A stretch of DNA of 64,000 nucleotides from Cellulomonas dongxiuzhuiae (GTDB lineage: Bacteria; Actinomycetota; Actinomycetes; Actinomycetales; Cellulomonadaceae), in assembly GCF_018623035.1 (NCBI RefSeq), contig NZ_CP076023.1, positions 1,860,001 through 1,924,000 on the forward strand, given 5' to 3'. The translations under genes were made by a program, and so were the position numbers. The notes under the pieces are model-generated. The model was given only the letters and a program-made list of their open reading frames with translations. It had not been told where the DNA came from and made no database searches. Below, in pieces: positions 45,732 to 54,937 of the stretch; positions within the stretch are counted from its first letter, which is position 1, and every line of letters starts with the position of its first letter.

Positions 45732-48251
45732 TCAGGCTCCTTCCCGCACGAGCAGCGCGACCGGCAGCCGCTCGAGGACGTCGGCGACGCGCTGGACGCC
45801 GCCCCGCACCACCCGGTCGGTCAGGACGTCGTGCCACGTGCCCTCGGGAAGGGCGACGGTGTGGTCCGCCCACCCGCCGAGCCGCTCGACCGCCGCGGCC
45901 AGCCGGGTCGCGACCACCGCGACGCGCGGCTCCCCGGCGACGGTCCGCGCGTACGTCAGCGAGTACCCGGACGAGTGCGGCAGCGGCACGAACCCGGCGT
46001 CCGGCCCGACGAAGGCGTCCGCGACGTCGCGCCGCACGCGCAGCGCCCGGGACGTGACCAGCATCTTCTCGTCGGCCAGGCCGCGCGGGCCGGCACCCTC
46101 GTCGAGGCGGGCCAGCCGCGCGGCGAGCGCGTCGGCGTCGACCCACCGGCGGTTGTCGGGGTCGACCAGCACGGGGTCGGGCACCTCGGTGCCCTGGTAC
46201 ACGTCCGCGACGCCCGGCAGCGTCAGCTGCACGAGCTTCGTGCCCAGGGTGGCGGCGCGCACGGCCTCGCGCGTGCGCACGTCCCAGTCGCCCAGCAGGC
46301 CGAGCACCACCGGGTCCGTGCGGGCCTGCCGCGCCGCGGACAGGACGGACGCCTCGTACGCCTCGTCGGGCGCGGTCCAGGACGTGTGCGACTTGGCCTC
46401 GCGGACCGCCTTCGTGAGGTACTCGACGAGCCGGTCCTCCGCGATCGGGCCGTCGTCCGTCCACGTGCCGGCGAGCGTCTGCCACAGCAGGTACTCGGTG
46501 CGCCCGTCGAGCAGCGCACCCCGGTACGACGCGGACGCGCGCCGCAGGTCGTCGACCAGCACGGACCACTCGCGCGGCAGCTCGGACAGCACGCCCAGCC
46601 GCGCGCGCGTGTCCTCGCCGCGCTTCGTGTCGTGCGTCGACAGCGTGGTCATCCCCAGGGGGGCCGACGCCTGCGCCCGCGTGGCCCACGCGGCCAGGTC
46701 GGTCGGCGTCGTCGCGAACCGTGCCGGCTCCCCGCCGACCTCGCAGAGCGCCACGAGGTGCGTCCAGCGGTAGAAGGCGGTGTCCTCGACGCCCTTGGCC
46801 ATGACGGCCCCGCACGTCTGCTGGAACCGGACGACGAGCTCGTCGCGCCGCGGGTCGCGCGTGCGGCCCGCGGACCCGGCCTCCCGGCCGAGGAGCAGGT
46901 CGACGAGCACGTCCATCGTCGCATCGCGCTCGGTGCCGAGCCGCCGGCGCGCGCGCTGCGCGGCGGCGGTCATGACGGTGACGGAGGTCGTCGGCGCCGG
47001 CACGCCCGGCACCACGTACGCGCGGTAGCGGTCGAACGCGACGAGCAGCTCGACGAGGCACTCCTCGAGCGCGCGCCACGTGTGGTCGCGCAGGCGCAGG
47101 TCGTCGTGGCAGATCTCCGCCGCGAGGTTGGTCAGCCGGTGGACCTCGGCGTACAGGGGGCCGTCGACCACCTCCCGCTTGGCGGTCTCCTCGACGTCGT
47201 CGAACGCGTCGGACACGTCACCGGTCAGCCGGTGCATCACCGAGCCGAGGACCCCCGCGCCCCCGGGGTCGACGAACGCCTGCTGCACGCGCCACAGCGC
47301 CTCGTAGCCGGTGCTGCCCGCGGTCGCCCAGTCGTCGGGCAGCTCCTCGGTGCCGGCGAGGATCTTCTCGACGACGACCCAGGCACCGTCGGTCGCCTCC
47401 CGCAGCCGCGCGAGGTACCCCGCGGGGTCCGCCAGGCCGTCGGGGTGGTCGATGCGCAGACCGTCGACCACGCCGTCGCGCAGCAGCCGCAGCACGAGCG
47501 CGTGCGTCGCGTCGAACACCTCGGGATCCTCGACCCGCACGGCCACCAGCGTGCCGACGTCGAAGAACCGCCGGTAGTTGAGCTCCTCGTCGGCGACCTT
47601 CCAGTACGCGAGGCGGTAGTGCTGGCGCTCGACGAGTTCGGCGAGCGGCAGCTGCTCGGTGCCCGACCGCACGGGGAACACGTGGTCGTGGTAGCGCAGG
47701 ACCGTGCACGTGCCGACGCCCGGCACGTCGAGCTCCTCGAGCTGCAGCTCGCCGCGCGCGAGCACGGCACCGATCCGGTCGCCGAGCACGGGCATGAGCA
47801 GCGCGCCGTCGCCGGCCGACCAGTCGACGTCGAACCACGCCGCGAACGGCGAGTCCGAGCCGTCGGCCAGCACGGACCACAGCGCGCGGTTGTGCCACAC
47901 GGGCGTCGGCACGGCCATGTGGTTGGGCACGATGTCGAGCACGAGACCGAGCCCGGCGTCGTGCGCGACGTCGGCCAGGCGCCGCAGGCCCCCCTCGCCG
48001 CCCAGGACGGGGGAGACCCGGTCGTGGTCGACCACGTCGTACCCGTGGGTCGAGCCGGGCGCCGCCGCGAGGACCGGCGACAGGTACACGTGGGTCACGC
48101 CGAGGCTCGCGTAGTACGGGACGCGCGCCGCGACGTCGTCGAACGTCAGGTCGGCGCCCAGCTGCACGCGGTAGGTGGAGACGGGCACCGGGTGCCCGGC
48201 CCGCACCGACCGGCGCTCGGGCACCGACCGCTCGGTGGCGGCCTCGCTCAT
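45732..48251 (-). CDS. treY: Malto-oligosyltrehalose synthase
   Basis: The 839-residue GH13 enzyme isomerises the reducing-end alpha-1,4 bond of maltodextrins to the alpha,alpha-1,1 bond of trehalose. It starts with STYRVQLGADLTFDDVAARVPY, and the catalytic strands read GLRIDHPDGLADP and WVVVEKILAG. The long insert typical of TreY is present, and the C-terminal VYQGTEVPDPVLVDPDNRR is a strong family marker. Its ATG overlaps the glgX stop by 4 bases. Confidence 0.96.
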   Translation of the reverse strand: MSEAATERSVPERRSVRAGHPVPVSTYRVQLGADLTFDDVAARVPYYASLGVTHVYLSPVLAAAPGSTHGYDVVDHDRVSPVLGGEGGLRRLADVAHDAGLGLVLDIVPNHMAVPTPVWHNRALWSVLADGSDSPFAAWFDVDWSAGDGALLMPVLGDRIGAVLARGELQLEELDVPGVGTCTVLRYHDHVFPVRSGTEQLPLAELVERQHYRLAYWKVADEELNYRRFFDVGTLVAVRVEDPEVFDATHALVLRLLRDGVVDGLRIDHPDGLADPAGYLARLREATDGAWVVVEKILAGTEELPDDWATAGSTGYEALWRVQQAFVDPGGAGVLGSVMHRLTGDVSDAFDDVEETAKREVVDGPLYAEVHRLTNLAAEICHDDLRLRDHTWRALEECLVELLVAFDRYRAYVVPGVPAPTTSVTVMTAAAQRARRRLGTERDATMDVLVDLLLGREAGSAGRTRDPRRDELVVRFQQTCGAVMAKGVEDTAFYRWTHLVALCEVGGEPARFATTPTDLAAWATRAQASAPLGMTTLSTHDTKRGEDTRARLGVLSELPREWSVLVDDLRRASASYRGALLDGRTEYLLWQTLAGTWTDDGPIAEDRLVEYLTKAVREAKSHTSWTAPDEAYEASVLSAARQARTDPVVLGLLGDWDVRTREAVRAATLGTKLVQLTLPGVADVYQGTEVPDPVLVDPDNRRWVDADALAARLARLDEGAGPRGLADEKMLVTSRALRVRRDVADAFVGPDAGFVPLPHSSGYSLTYARTVAGEPRVAVVATRLAAAVERLGGWADHTVALPEGTWHDVLTDRVVRGGVQRVADVLERLPVALLVREGA

Positions 48252-50443
48252 ACCCGGCCCTCCCGCATCGCGCGGCTGGCCTCGCGCGAGGCGACCGCGG
48301 CGGACCCGCTGCCGGACGCCGACGGCAGGTCCTGCTCGGGCGGGCGGGTGAGCAGCACCATCGAGCGCGGCGCGAGCGTGACGCGTCCGCGCGAGCGGAT
48401 CTCCCGCCCGGGCCGCACCTGCGCGTCGGTGTCGAGCACGGCGGTCCACACGTCGCCGTACTCGGCGCCCGGCAGCTGGAACTGCCGCTTCTCCCAGTGC
48501 CCGTTGAAGAGCAGCAGGAACGAGTCGTCGACGACCTCCTGCCCGCGGAGGTCGGGCTCGCTGATCGCCTCGCCGTTGAGGAACACCATGACCGCGAACG
48601 CGTGCTCCGAGCTCCACGCCTCGTCGGACATCTGCCCGCCCGTGGGCGTCATCCACGCGATGTCCCGCAGGTCCGACTGGCCGCCGTGCTCGGCGGCGCC
48701 CGCGAAGAACCGGCGCCGCCGGAAGACCGGGTGGTCGCGGCGCAGGTGGATGACGCGCCGCGCGAACTCGAGCAGCGACTGACGTTCGTCGTCCAGGTCC
48801 CAGTCGACCCACGTGATCTCGTCGTCCTGGCAATAGCCGTTGTTGTTGCCGCCCTGCGTCCGGCCGATCTCGTCGCCGTGCGCGATCATCGGCACGCCCT
48901 GCGACAGCAGCAGCGTCGCGAGGAAGTTGCGCTGCTGGCGGGCACGCAGGGCCAGGACCGCGGGGTCGTCCGTCGGCCCCTCGACGCCGCAGTTCCACGA
49001 CCGGTTGTGGCTCTCGCCGTCCCGGTTGTCCTCGCCGTTGGCCTCGTTGTGCTTGTCGTTGTACGACACCAGGTCGCGCAGCGTGAACCCGTCGTGCGCG
49101 GTCACGAAGTTGATGCTCGCGATCGGCCGGCGACCGGTGTGCTCGTACAGGTCCGAGGAGCCGGTCAGCCGGCTCGCGAACTCGCCGAGGGTCGAGGGCT
49201 CGCCGCGCCAGAAGTCGCGCACGGTGTCGCGGTACTGGCCGTTCCACTCGGTCCACAGCGGCGGGAAGCCGCCGACCTGGTAGCCGCCCTCGCCGAGGTC
49301 CCACGGCTCGGCGATGAGCTTGACCTGCGAGATGACCGGGTCCTGGTGGACGAGGTCGAAGAACGCCGACAGGCGGTCGACCTCGTGGAACTGGCGGGCC
49401 AGCGTCGCGGCGAGGTCGAAGCGGAAGCCGTCGACGTGCATCTCGGTCACCCAGTACCGCAGCGAGTCCATGATGAGCTGCAGCACCGCCGGGGAGCGCA
49501 TGAGCAGGGAGTTGCCCGTGCCGGTGGTGTCGAAGTAGTGCGACTGGTCCTCGTCGACGAGGCGGTAGTAGCTCGCGTTGTCGATGCCGCGGAAGCTCAG
49601 CGTCGGGCCCATGTGGTTGCCCTCGGCCGTGTGGTTGTAGACCACGTCGAGGATGACCTCGATGTTCGCGGCGTGAAGCGCCTTGACCATCGACTTGAAC
49701 TCCTGGACCTGCTGCCCGCTGCCCGCCATCGAGGCGAAGCCGTTGTGGGGAGCGAAGAACCCGATCGTGTTGTAGCCCCAGTAGTTCGACAGACCCTTCT
49801 CCTGCAGCGAGGGGTCGTTGACGAACTGGTGCACCGGCATGAGCTCGATCGCGGTGATCCCGAGCCCCGACAGGTGCTCGACGACCGCCGGGTGGCCGAG
49901 CGCCGCGTACGTGCCGCGCATCTCCTCGGGCACGGCCGGGTGCAGCCGCGTCAGCCCCTTGACGTGGGCCTCGTAGATGACCGACTCGTGGTACTCGTGC
50001 TCCGGCGGCCGGTCGTGCCCCCAGTCGAAGAACGGGTTGACGACGACCGAGGTCATGGTGTGGCCCGCGGAGTCCGACTCGTTGCGGCTCTTCGGGTCGC
50101 CGAACGTGTAGGAGTACAGCGACGGGTCGCCGTCGATCTGCCCGTCGATCGCCTTGGCGTACGGGTCGAGCAGGAGCTTCGACGGGTCGCACCGGTGCCC
50201 GGCCGCCGGGTCGTAGGGGCCGTGCACGCGGTAGCCGTACTTCTGCCCGGGCGCGATCGCGGGCAGGTAGCCGTGCCACACGAACGCGTCGACCTCGGGC
50301 AGGTCCACCCGGGTCTCGGTGCCGTCGGCGTCGATGAGGCACAGCTCGATGCGTTCGGCGACACCGGAGAACAGGGCGAAGTTGGTCCCCGTGCCGTCGT
50401 AGGTGGCGCCGAGGGGGTAGGGACGTCCGGGCCAGATCTGCAT
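48248..50443 (-). CDS. glgX: Glycogen debranching enzyme
   Basis: The 731-residue GH13 isoamylase-type enzyme cleaves alpha-1,6 branches of phosphorylase-limited glycogen and supplies linear dextrins to TreY. It has the CBM48 start (PGRPYPLGATYDGTGTNFALFS), the nucleophile region VDGFRFDLAATLAR and the acid/base region KLIAEPWDLGEGGYQVG. FVTAHDGFTLRDLVSYNDKHNEANGE is a GlgX hallmark. The frame is open 20 codons further upstream. ATG 50443 was preferred by homology (MQIWPGRPYPLG), although neither start has a good ribosome binding site. Confidence 0.95.
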   Translation of the reverse strand: MQIWPGRPYPLGATYDGTGTNFALFSGVAERIELCLIDADGTETRVDLPEVDAFVWHGYLPAIAPGQKYGYRVHGPYDPAAGHRCDPSKLLLDPYAKAIDGQIDGDPSLYSYTFGDPKSRNESDSAGHTMTSVVVNPFFDWGHDRPPEHEYHESVIYEAHVKGLTRLHPAVPEEMRGTYAALGHPAVVEHLSGLGITAIELMPVHQFVNDPSLQEKGLSNYWGYNTIGFFAPHNGFASMAGSGQQVQEFKSMVKALHAANIEVILDVVYNHTAEGNHMGPTLSFRGIDNASYYRLVDEDQSHYFDTTGTGNSLLMRSPAVLQLIMDSLRYWVTEMHVDGFRFDLAATLARQFHEVDRLSAFFDLVHQDPVISQVKLIAEPWDLGEGGYQVGGFPPLWTEWNGQYRDTVRDFWRGEPSTLGEFASRLTGSSDLYEHTGRRPIASINFVTAHDGFTLRDLVSYNDKHNEANGEDNRDGESHNRSWNCGVEGPTDDPAVLALRARQQRNFLATLLLSQGVPMIAHGDEIGRTQGGNNNGYCQDDEITWVDWDLDDERQSLLEFARRVIHLRRDHPVFRRRRFFAGAAEHGGQSDLRDIAWMTPTGGQMSDEAWSSEHAFAVMVFLNGEAISEPDLRGQEVVDDSFLLLFNGHWEKRQFQLPGAEYGDVWTAVLDTDAQVRPGREIRSRGRVTLAPRSMVLLTRPPEQDLPSASGSGSAAVASREASRAMREGRV

Positions 50444-50510
50444 GGCCACAGCGTGCCAGGGACATGGGATGTCGGCTCCTCGAGCGGGTGTGCTCGACGT
50501 CACGTCCGTC

Positions 50511-50528
50511 CCTCACCGGCCGGTGAGG
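50511..50528. terminator. 18-bp perfect palindrome between the transglutaminase and glgX genes
   Basis: CCTCACCGGCCGGTGAGG begins 8 bases after the stop of the transglutaminase-like gene on the minus strand. As RNA it folds to a 7-bp stem with a tetraloop. It may terminate that gene, or serve as an operator upstream of glgX. A second small stem, CGAGC-gggtgt-GCTCG, lies at 50481-50496. Confidence 0.45.
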
Positions 50529-50535
50529 TGCCGGC

Positions 50536-51336
50536 TCAGCCGAGGGAGACCAGGTCGCGGACGTCGTCGTCGGGAAGCACGTCGACGACGGCGGTCACGA
50601 CCAGCTCGCGCAGGGTCGCGGTGCCGCGGTGCACCGAGAGGAACGCGGTGTCCGAGGCGTCCCGGCCGGTGGCGATCCGCACGAGCGTCGAGCGCGGTGC
50701 GAGCGTCGTGGCGTCCACGACGCGCCACCGGCCGTCGACGTAGGCCTCGGCGACCGCGTGGAAGTCCATGGGGTCCAGCCCGGGCGCGTACACGGCGACG
50801 ACGCGCGCCGGGACGTCCAGCCCGCGCAGCAGGGCGACGACGAGGTGCGCGAAGTCCCGGCAGACGCCCCGGCGCGCCAGCAGCGTGCGGACGGCGCCGT
50901 CCGTGGGCAGGCTCGCGCCGGGCACGTACGCCACCCGCGTGCCGACCCACGAGCTGACGGCGGCGAGCAGGTCGACACCCGCCAGCCCCCGGAACTCCGA
51001 GCGCGCGGTCGGCGCGAGCTCGTCGGACTCGCAGTACCGGCTGGGGCGCAGGTAGACCAGCTCGTCCGACGGGGCGGCGGGCACCTGCTCGGCGCGGCCG
51101 GTCACCGTCGCGCGGTAGTCGACCGTCAGGAGGCCGGGCTCCACGTCGAGGACGTGCAGCCGCGTCCCGTGCGGGTCGTTCACCTCGCGCGGCACGACCG
51201 GGCGTCCGGCCGAGGTCACGGTCAGCTGCTCGCTCGGGTCGTGGACGTCGGCCACGGCGATCTCGAGGACCAGGCGGGCGGGGGAGGTGACGTCCACGGT
51301 CAGGTGGGCGGTCGCGTCGCGCTTCACGTGCGTCAT
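50536..51336 (-). CDS. Transglutaminase-like superfamily protein
   Basis: The 266-residue protein has an N-terminal beta-rich domain (ATAHLTVDVTSPARLVLEIAVADVHD). The transglutaminase/protease-like core has a complete triad: C159 in GVCRDFAHL, H193 in DFHAVAEAY and D208 in RVVDATTLAP. Activity could be peptide cleavage, amide hydrolysis or cross-linking; substrates are unknown. The frame continues 17 codons upstream to a GTG at 51387. The ATG at 51336 was preferred because the family core begins directly after it. There is no signal peptide, so it acts in the cytosol. Confidence 0.85.
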   Translation of the reverse strand: MTHVKRDATAHLTVDVTSPARLVLEIAVADVHDPSEQLTVTSAGRPVVPREVNDPHGTRLHVLDVEPGLLTVDYRATVTGRAEQVPAAPSDELVYLRPSRYCESDELAPTARSEFRGLAGVDLLAAVSSWVGTRVAYVPGASLPTDGAVRTLLARRGVCRDFAHLVVALLRGLDVPARVVAVYAPGLDPMDFHAVAEAYVDGRWRVVDATTLAPRSTLVRIATGRDASDTAFLSVHRGTATLRELVVTAVVDVLPDDDVRDLVSLG

Positions 51337-51443
51337 GGTCGCAGAGTCCGGGTGACTCCGCGCGGGGGAGATGCGGTAGTTCGTCACGCTTGGGCGAAGC
51401 GTTTAGGGACGCTGGTCCTTTCGGCGTCGACCGTCCTGTCGGC

Positions 51444-51449
51444 TAACGT
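51444..51449 (+). promoter_or_regulatory. -10 element for the GT2-GtrA gene
   Basis: TAACGT, with initiation predicted near 51456 and a leader of about 50 bases before the glycosyltransferase start. Confidence 0.45.
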
Positions 51450-51504
51450 GTCAGGACCCTCACCAGAGTCGGCGCGGGTCGGCGGAGAGCGAAGCGAGGC
51501 ACCC

Positions 51505-52680
51505 ATGACCGCAACGCCCGGGCGGACGGAGGCGCGCGTCACCGTCATCGTGCCGACGTTCAACGAGGCCCCGAACGTCGCGGAGCTGGTCCGCCGCGTC
51601 GGCGCGGTGACCCAGGGGCTCGGGGTCGAGCTGCTGTTCGTCGACGACTCGTCGGACGGCACCCCCGACGTGGTGCGGGCCGTCGCCCCCACCGCCGACC
51701 TCCCGGTGCGCGTGATCCACCGCGACGAGCCCGTGGGGGGACTCGGGGGCGCGGTCCTCGAGGGCGTGCGTGCGTCCACGACCCCGTACTTCCTCGTCAT
51801 GGACGGCGACCTGCAGCATCCGCCCGAGCTCATCCCCAGCCTCGTCAAGCGGGTCCAGGAGCCCGACGTCGACGTCGTCGTGGCGTCGCGCTACATCGGC
51901 GACGGGTCGAGCGCGGGGCTCTCGGGTGTCGTGCGGCAGGCCGTGTCCTCGACCTCCACGGCGGTCACCCGAGCGATGTTCCCGGTGCGGCTGCGGGACT
52001 GCTCCGACCCCATGACCGGGTTCTTCGCCGTGCGGAAGGCCGCCGTCGACCTCGACGCGCTGCGCCCCCGGGGCTTCAAGATCCTGCTGGAGATCCTCGC
52101 GCGCCACCCCATGCGCGTCGTCGAGGTCCCCTTCGTGTTCGGGTCCCGGTTCGCCGGCGAGTCCAAGGCGAACCTCGCGCAGGGCGTGCACTTCATGTGG
52201 CAGCTCGCGGGCCTGCGCTTCGGGCGCATGTCGCGGTTCGCCATCATCGGCGGCATGGGTGCCGTCGCCAACATCGCGATCGTCGCGCTGCTGACGACGC
52301 TGGGCGCACCGTGGCTCCTGGCGGCGCTCGTGGCCGCCGAGCTCACGATCGTCGGCAACTTCCTGCTGCAGGAGCGCTTCGTGTTCCGCGACCTGCGGCA
52401 CGAGGGCAAGGGCGCGTGGGCGCGGTTCGGCCAGTCGTTCACGTTCAACAACGTGGAGACGCTCATCCGGATGCCGATCATGGCGCTGCTGGTCGAGACC
52501 ATGCACGTCGCGGCCGTGCTCGCCACGGCGATCACCATCGCGGTCGCCTTCGTGGTGCGCTTCACGTTCCACTCGCGCGTCGTCTACCGTCCGCGCGAGT
52601 CGAGCCGGCGCGCCGAGATGATCGAGCGCGAGGCGGAGCAGGCGGGCGAGGCTCCGGCTCCCCGCACCGAGAGCGTCTGA
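51505..52680 (+). CDS. Family 2 glycosyltransferase fused to a GtrA-like membrane domain
   Basis: The 391-residue protein has an N-terminal GT2 domain resembling dolichol/polyprenol-phosphate mannose synthases: VIVPTFNEAPNVAELV, VDDSSDGTPDV and the metal-binding MDGDLQHPPELIPSL. A C-terminal GtrA domain with about four membrane helices follows (FAIIGGMGAVANIAIVALLTTLG; LLAALVAAELTIVGNFLLQERFVFR; a pair near the end). It probably loads a sugar onto polyprenyl phosphate and may help flip it for cell-envelope glycosylation. GAGGC lies 6 bases before the ATG, so initiation is moderate. Confidence 0.92.
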   Translation: MTATPGRTEARVTVIVPTFNEAPNVAELVRRVGAVTQGLGVELLFVDDSSDGTPDVVRAVAPTADLPVRVIHRDEPVGGLGGAVLEGVRASTTPYFLVMDGDLQHPPELIPSLVKRVQEPDVDVVVASRYIGDGSSAGLSGVVRQAVSSTSTAVTRAMFPVRLRDCSDPMTGFFAVRKAAVDLDALRPRGFKILLEILARHPMRVVEVPFVFGSRFAGESKANLAQGVHFMWQLAGLRFGRMSRFAIIGGMGAVANIAIVALLTTLGAPWLLAALVAAELTIVGNFLLQERFVFRDLRHEGKGAWARFGQSFTFNNVETLIRMPIMALLVETMHVAAVLATAITIAVAFVVRFTFHSRVVYRPRESSRRAEMIEREAEQAGEAPAPRTESV

Positions 52681-52752
52681 CCGGTCGGTCCCGGCGTGCG
52701 GTCGGGGGCGCGGCACCGCAGGATCAGGTGATGCCGACTCCGGGAGCGCGCC

Positions 52753-53298
52753 ATGACCCAGCAGCCTGACGCCCAGCTCGACCTCACGCTCGTGCGGACG
52801 TACATCAACGACCACATCGCCGGCGCCCGCGCGGTCTCGGCACGTGTCGAGCGCATGAGCCGCAACCCGGACGCCGGCGAGGACGCTGCTGCCCTCGCGC
52901 AGCTCGCACGCGAGCTGCGTCAGGAGCTCGAGGTGCACGAGGCAACGGCCCGCGACCTCGGGCTGCCGCTGTCGCGGTGGAAGCACGTCGGCGCGGCGGC
53001 CGCCGAGCAGCTGGGGCGGCTCAAGCTCAACGGCCGGGTCCTGCGCCGCTCACCGCTGTCCCTGGTCCTCGAGCTCGAGATCCTGCGCTCGGGGCTGGAG
53101 GGCAAGCGGCTGGGCTGGACGACGCTGCGGGAGCACGCCGACGCGCTGGGCCTGGACCCCGACCGGCTCGACGCGCTCATCGCGCGGTCGCGTGCGCAGG
53201 CGGACCTGGTCGAGGAGATCTCCCGCCACCACCGCGCGGACGCCTTCGCGGCCCCCGGTGCGCACGAGCCGGCCGCCGCCGCAGGCACCGGCGCCTAG
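52753..53298 (+). CDS. Conserved hypothetical helical protein
   Basis: The 181-residue protein is not recognised. It is almost entirely helical: LTLVRTYINDHIAGARAVSARVERMSR and AALAQLARELRQELEVHEATARDLGL look like a helical bundle, and the rest has charged amphipathic helices and a Gly/Ala-rich tail. The first 110 residues recall four-helix DUFs of ferritin-like shape, but no metal ligand set is evident. CGGGAG precedes the ATG at moderate distance. It stands alone between the glycosyltransferase and the DUF6457 gene. Confidence 0.75.
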   Translation: MTQQPDAQLDLTLVRTYINDHIAGARAVSARVERMSRNPDAGEDAAALAQLARELRQELEVHEATARDLGLPLSRWKHVGAAAAEQLGRLKLNGRVLRRSPLSLVLELEILRSGLEGKRLGWTTLREHADALGLDPDRLDALIARSRAQADLVEEISRHHRADAFAAPGAHEPAAAAGTGA

Positions 53299-53320
53299 GC
53301 CCCGGTCGACGGGGACGGCG

Positions 53321-53590
53321 ATGGACCCGCTGCAGGAGTGGACGGAGCTGGTCGCGCCGACGCTGGGCGTCGACCCCGGGCTGGTCGCGGCCACGCAGGA
53401 CGACGTGCTCGACATGGTGCGCGACGTCGCGCACGGCGTCGTGCGCCCCGCGGCGCCGCTGACGGCCTACGTCGTGGGACTCGCCGCAGGGCGTGCGGGT
53501 GGCCGGGGCGAGGACGTGGCCGCGGCCGTCCGTGCCGCCCTGACCCAGGTCGACGAGCTCCTCAGCGCGCGGGGCCCGGCGACGGGCTGA
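53321..53590 (+). CDS. DUF6457 family small protein
   Basis: The 89-residue protein (MDPLQEWTELVAPTLGVD...) matches the small DUF6457 family that accompanies molybdenum-cofactor genes in actinobacteria. It has no catalytic residues or membrane segments. It begins 22 bases after the previous gene and its 3' end overlaps the 3' end of mobA by 29 bases on the opposite strand, an unusual tail-to-tail overlap. A role in Mo-cofactor handling is inferred from its position only. Confidence 0.78.
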   Translation: MDPLQEWTELVAPTLGVDPGLVAATQDDVLDMVRDVAHGVVRPAAPLTAYVVGLAAGRAGGRGEDVAAAVRAALTQVDELLSARGPATG

Positions 53591-54167
53591 GCCCGCGGGC
53601 GAGGCGCCGTGCGACGGTCAGGTCGTCGGGGTCGTCGACGTCGAGCGTGGTCCGCGGGTCGAGCGGCACCCGCACGGTGCGCAGGCCGTCCACCAGCTCC
53701 CGCACCGGTCGGTCGTGCACGGCGCCGGTGAGACGCTCGCGCACGGCCGCCATGCGGTAGGCGGCGAGCAGCGGCTGCTCGCGCCCGTCCGGGCCGGTCG
53801 CGAGCGCGGCGTCGACGTCGTCGGCGAGCGCACGCCGCAACGCCGGGACGGCCGCGCCCGCGAACGGCTGGTCGCCCGCCAGCAGGACGACCACCTGCGC
53901 CTCCGGGTGCGCGGCGAGCCCGGCCGCGACGCCTGCCGCCGCCGCGGCGTACGGGCCGCCGAGCGGCGGGTCCTCCCGAGTCCACAGCACGTCGCGTCCC
54001 ACGTCGCGCGGAGGGCCGACGACGACGACCGGGAGCGCACCGACGGCGTCCAGCAGGCGTCGCAGGACGGGCCGCCCGTCGACGTCGGCGTCGGTCTTGT
54101 CCACACCGCCGAGGCGGCGCGCGGTACCGCCGGTCAGCACGACGACGAACGCGGGAGGGAACGTCAC
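53562..54167 (-). CDS. mobA: Molybdenum cofactor guanylyltransferase
   Basis: The 201-residue product has the NTP-transferase start FVVVLTGGTARRLGGVDKTD and the metal-binding region VVLLAGDQPFAGAAV. It would convert Mo-molybdopterin to the guanine dinucleotide form used by DMSO-reductase-family enzymes, such as the nitrate reductase at the right edge of the window. The GTG start follows a TAGCGT -10 by 6 bases. Its stop overlaps the DUF6457 gene. A nucleotidyltransferase for MCD (MocA type) is a less likely alternative. Confidence 0.87.
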   Translation of the reverse strand: MTFPPAFVVVLTGGTARRLGGVDKTDADVDGRPVLRRLLDAVGALPVVVVGPPRDVGRDVLWTREDPPLGGPYAAAAAGVAAGLAAHPEAQVVVLLAGDQPFAGAAVPALRRALADDVDAALATGPDGREQPLLAAYRMAAVRERLTGAVHDRPVRELVDGLRTVRVPLDPRTTLDVDDPDDLTVARRLARGLSPSPGPAR

Positions 54168-54173
54168 GCGGCC

Positions 54174-54179
54174 ACGCTA
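54174..54179 (-). promoter_or_regulatory. -10 element, leaderless mobA
   Basis: TAGCGT on the minus strand, 6 bases before the GTG start. Confidence 0.55.
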
Positions 54180-54199
54180 CGACCCGCGGAGCGGCGCCG

Positions 54200-54937
54200 T
54201 CACGGCTCGGGGTCCCGCCACGCCGCCGCCGCGGCCACCTGCTCGACGTAGGGGGTCGCGGGGGCCGCCGCCACGTGCGCGGGCGCGCCGCGCTGGACCT
54301 CGCGGCCGTCCTGCAGGACGAGCAGCTCGTCCGCGAGCTCGAGCGCGTCCCGCAGGTCGTGCGTGACGACGAGCGCGGGCAGGCCGCTCGCCACGGCGCG
54401 TCGCACCACGTCGCGGACCTGCGCGCGCGTCGCGGCGTCGAGCGCCCCGAACGGCTCGTCGAGCAGCAGCGCCGACGGCAGCGCGGCGACCGCGCGTGCG
54501 ACCGCGACGCGCTGGGCCTGCCCGCCCGACAGCCGGTCGGCGCGGGTGCGCGCCTGCGTCGCGAGCCCGACCTCGGCGAGCAGCGCGTCGGCGGTCGCGC
54601 GTGCGACGGGCGCCCGCACGCCCTGGGCGCGCGGGCCGAACGCCACGTTCTCGCGCGCCGAGAGGCGGCCGAACAGCAGACCGTCCTGCAGCGCGACGCC
54701 CAGGTGGCGCTCGTGCGGGGGCAGGTGCCGTCCGGTCGCGGCGTCCGCGAGCACGAGGTCACCCAGGCGGACGTGCCCGGCCGTCACCGGGACCAGGCCC
54801 GCGACCGCCTCGAGGAGCGTGGACTTGCCGCTGCCGTTGGGTCCCATGACGGCGAGCACGCCGCCGGCGGGCACGTGCAGGGCGACGTCGAGGCGGAACG
54901 CTCCGCGGTCCACGCGGACGTGCACGTCGAGCGTCAT
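54200..54937 (-). CDS. modC: Molybdate ABC transporter ATP-binding protein
   Basis: The 245-residue ATPase has Walker A GPNGSGKSTLLEAVAG, signature LSGGQAQRVAVARA, Walker B LLLDEPFGALDAATR and H-loop VVTHDLRD. It is shorter than E. coli ModC because the C-terminal TOBE (Mop-like) domain is missing. The only TOBE domain in the cluster is on the HTH protein at the start of the operon. It energises uptake through ModB and overlaps modB by 4 bases (ATGA). Confidence 0.94.
   Translation of the reverse strand: MTLDVHVRVDRGAFRLDVALHVPAGGVLAVMGPNGSGKSTLLEAVAGLVPVTAGHVRLGDLVLADAATGRHLPPHERHLGVALQDGLLFGRLSARENVAFGPRAQGVRAPVARATADALLAEVGLATQARTRADRLSGGQAQRVAVARAVAALPSALLLDEPFGALDAATRAQVRDVVRRAVASGLPALVVTHDLRDALELADELLVLQDGREVQRGAPAHVAAAPATPYVEQVAAAAAWRDPEP

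Noticed and set aside
45594..48782. Open frame of over 1000 codons on the plus strand opposite treY and glgX
   Set aside because: Same GC-driven shadow effect; treZ, treY and glgX on the other strand are complete enzymes.
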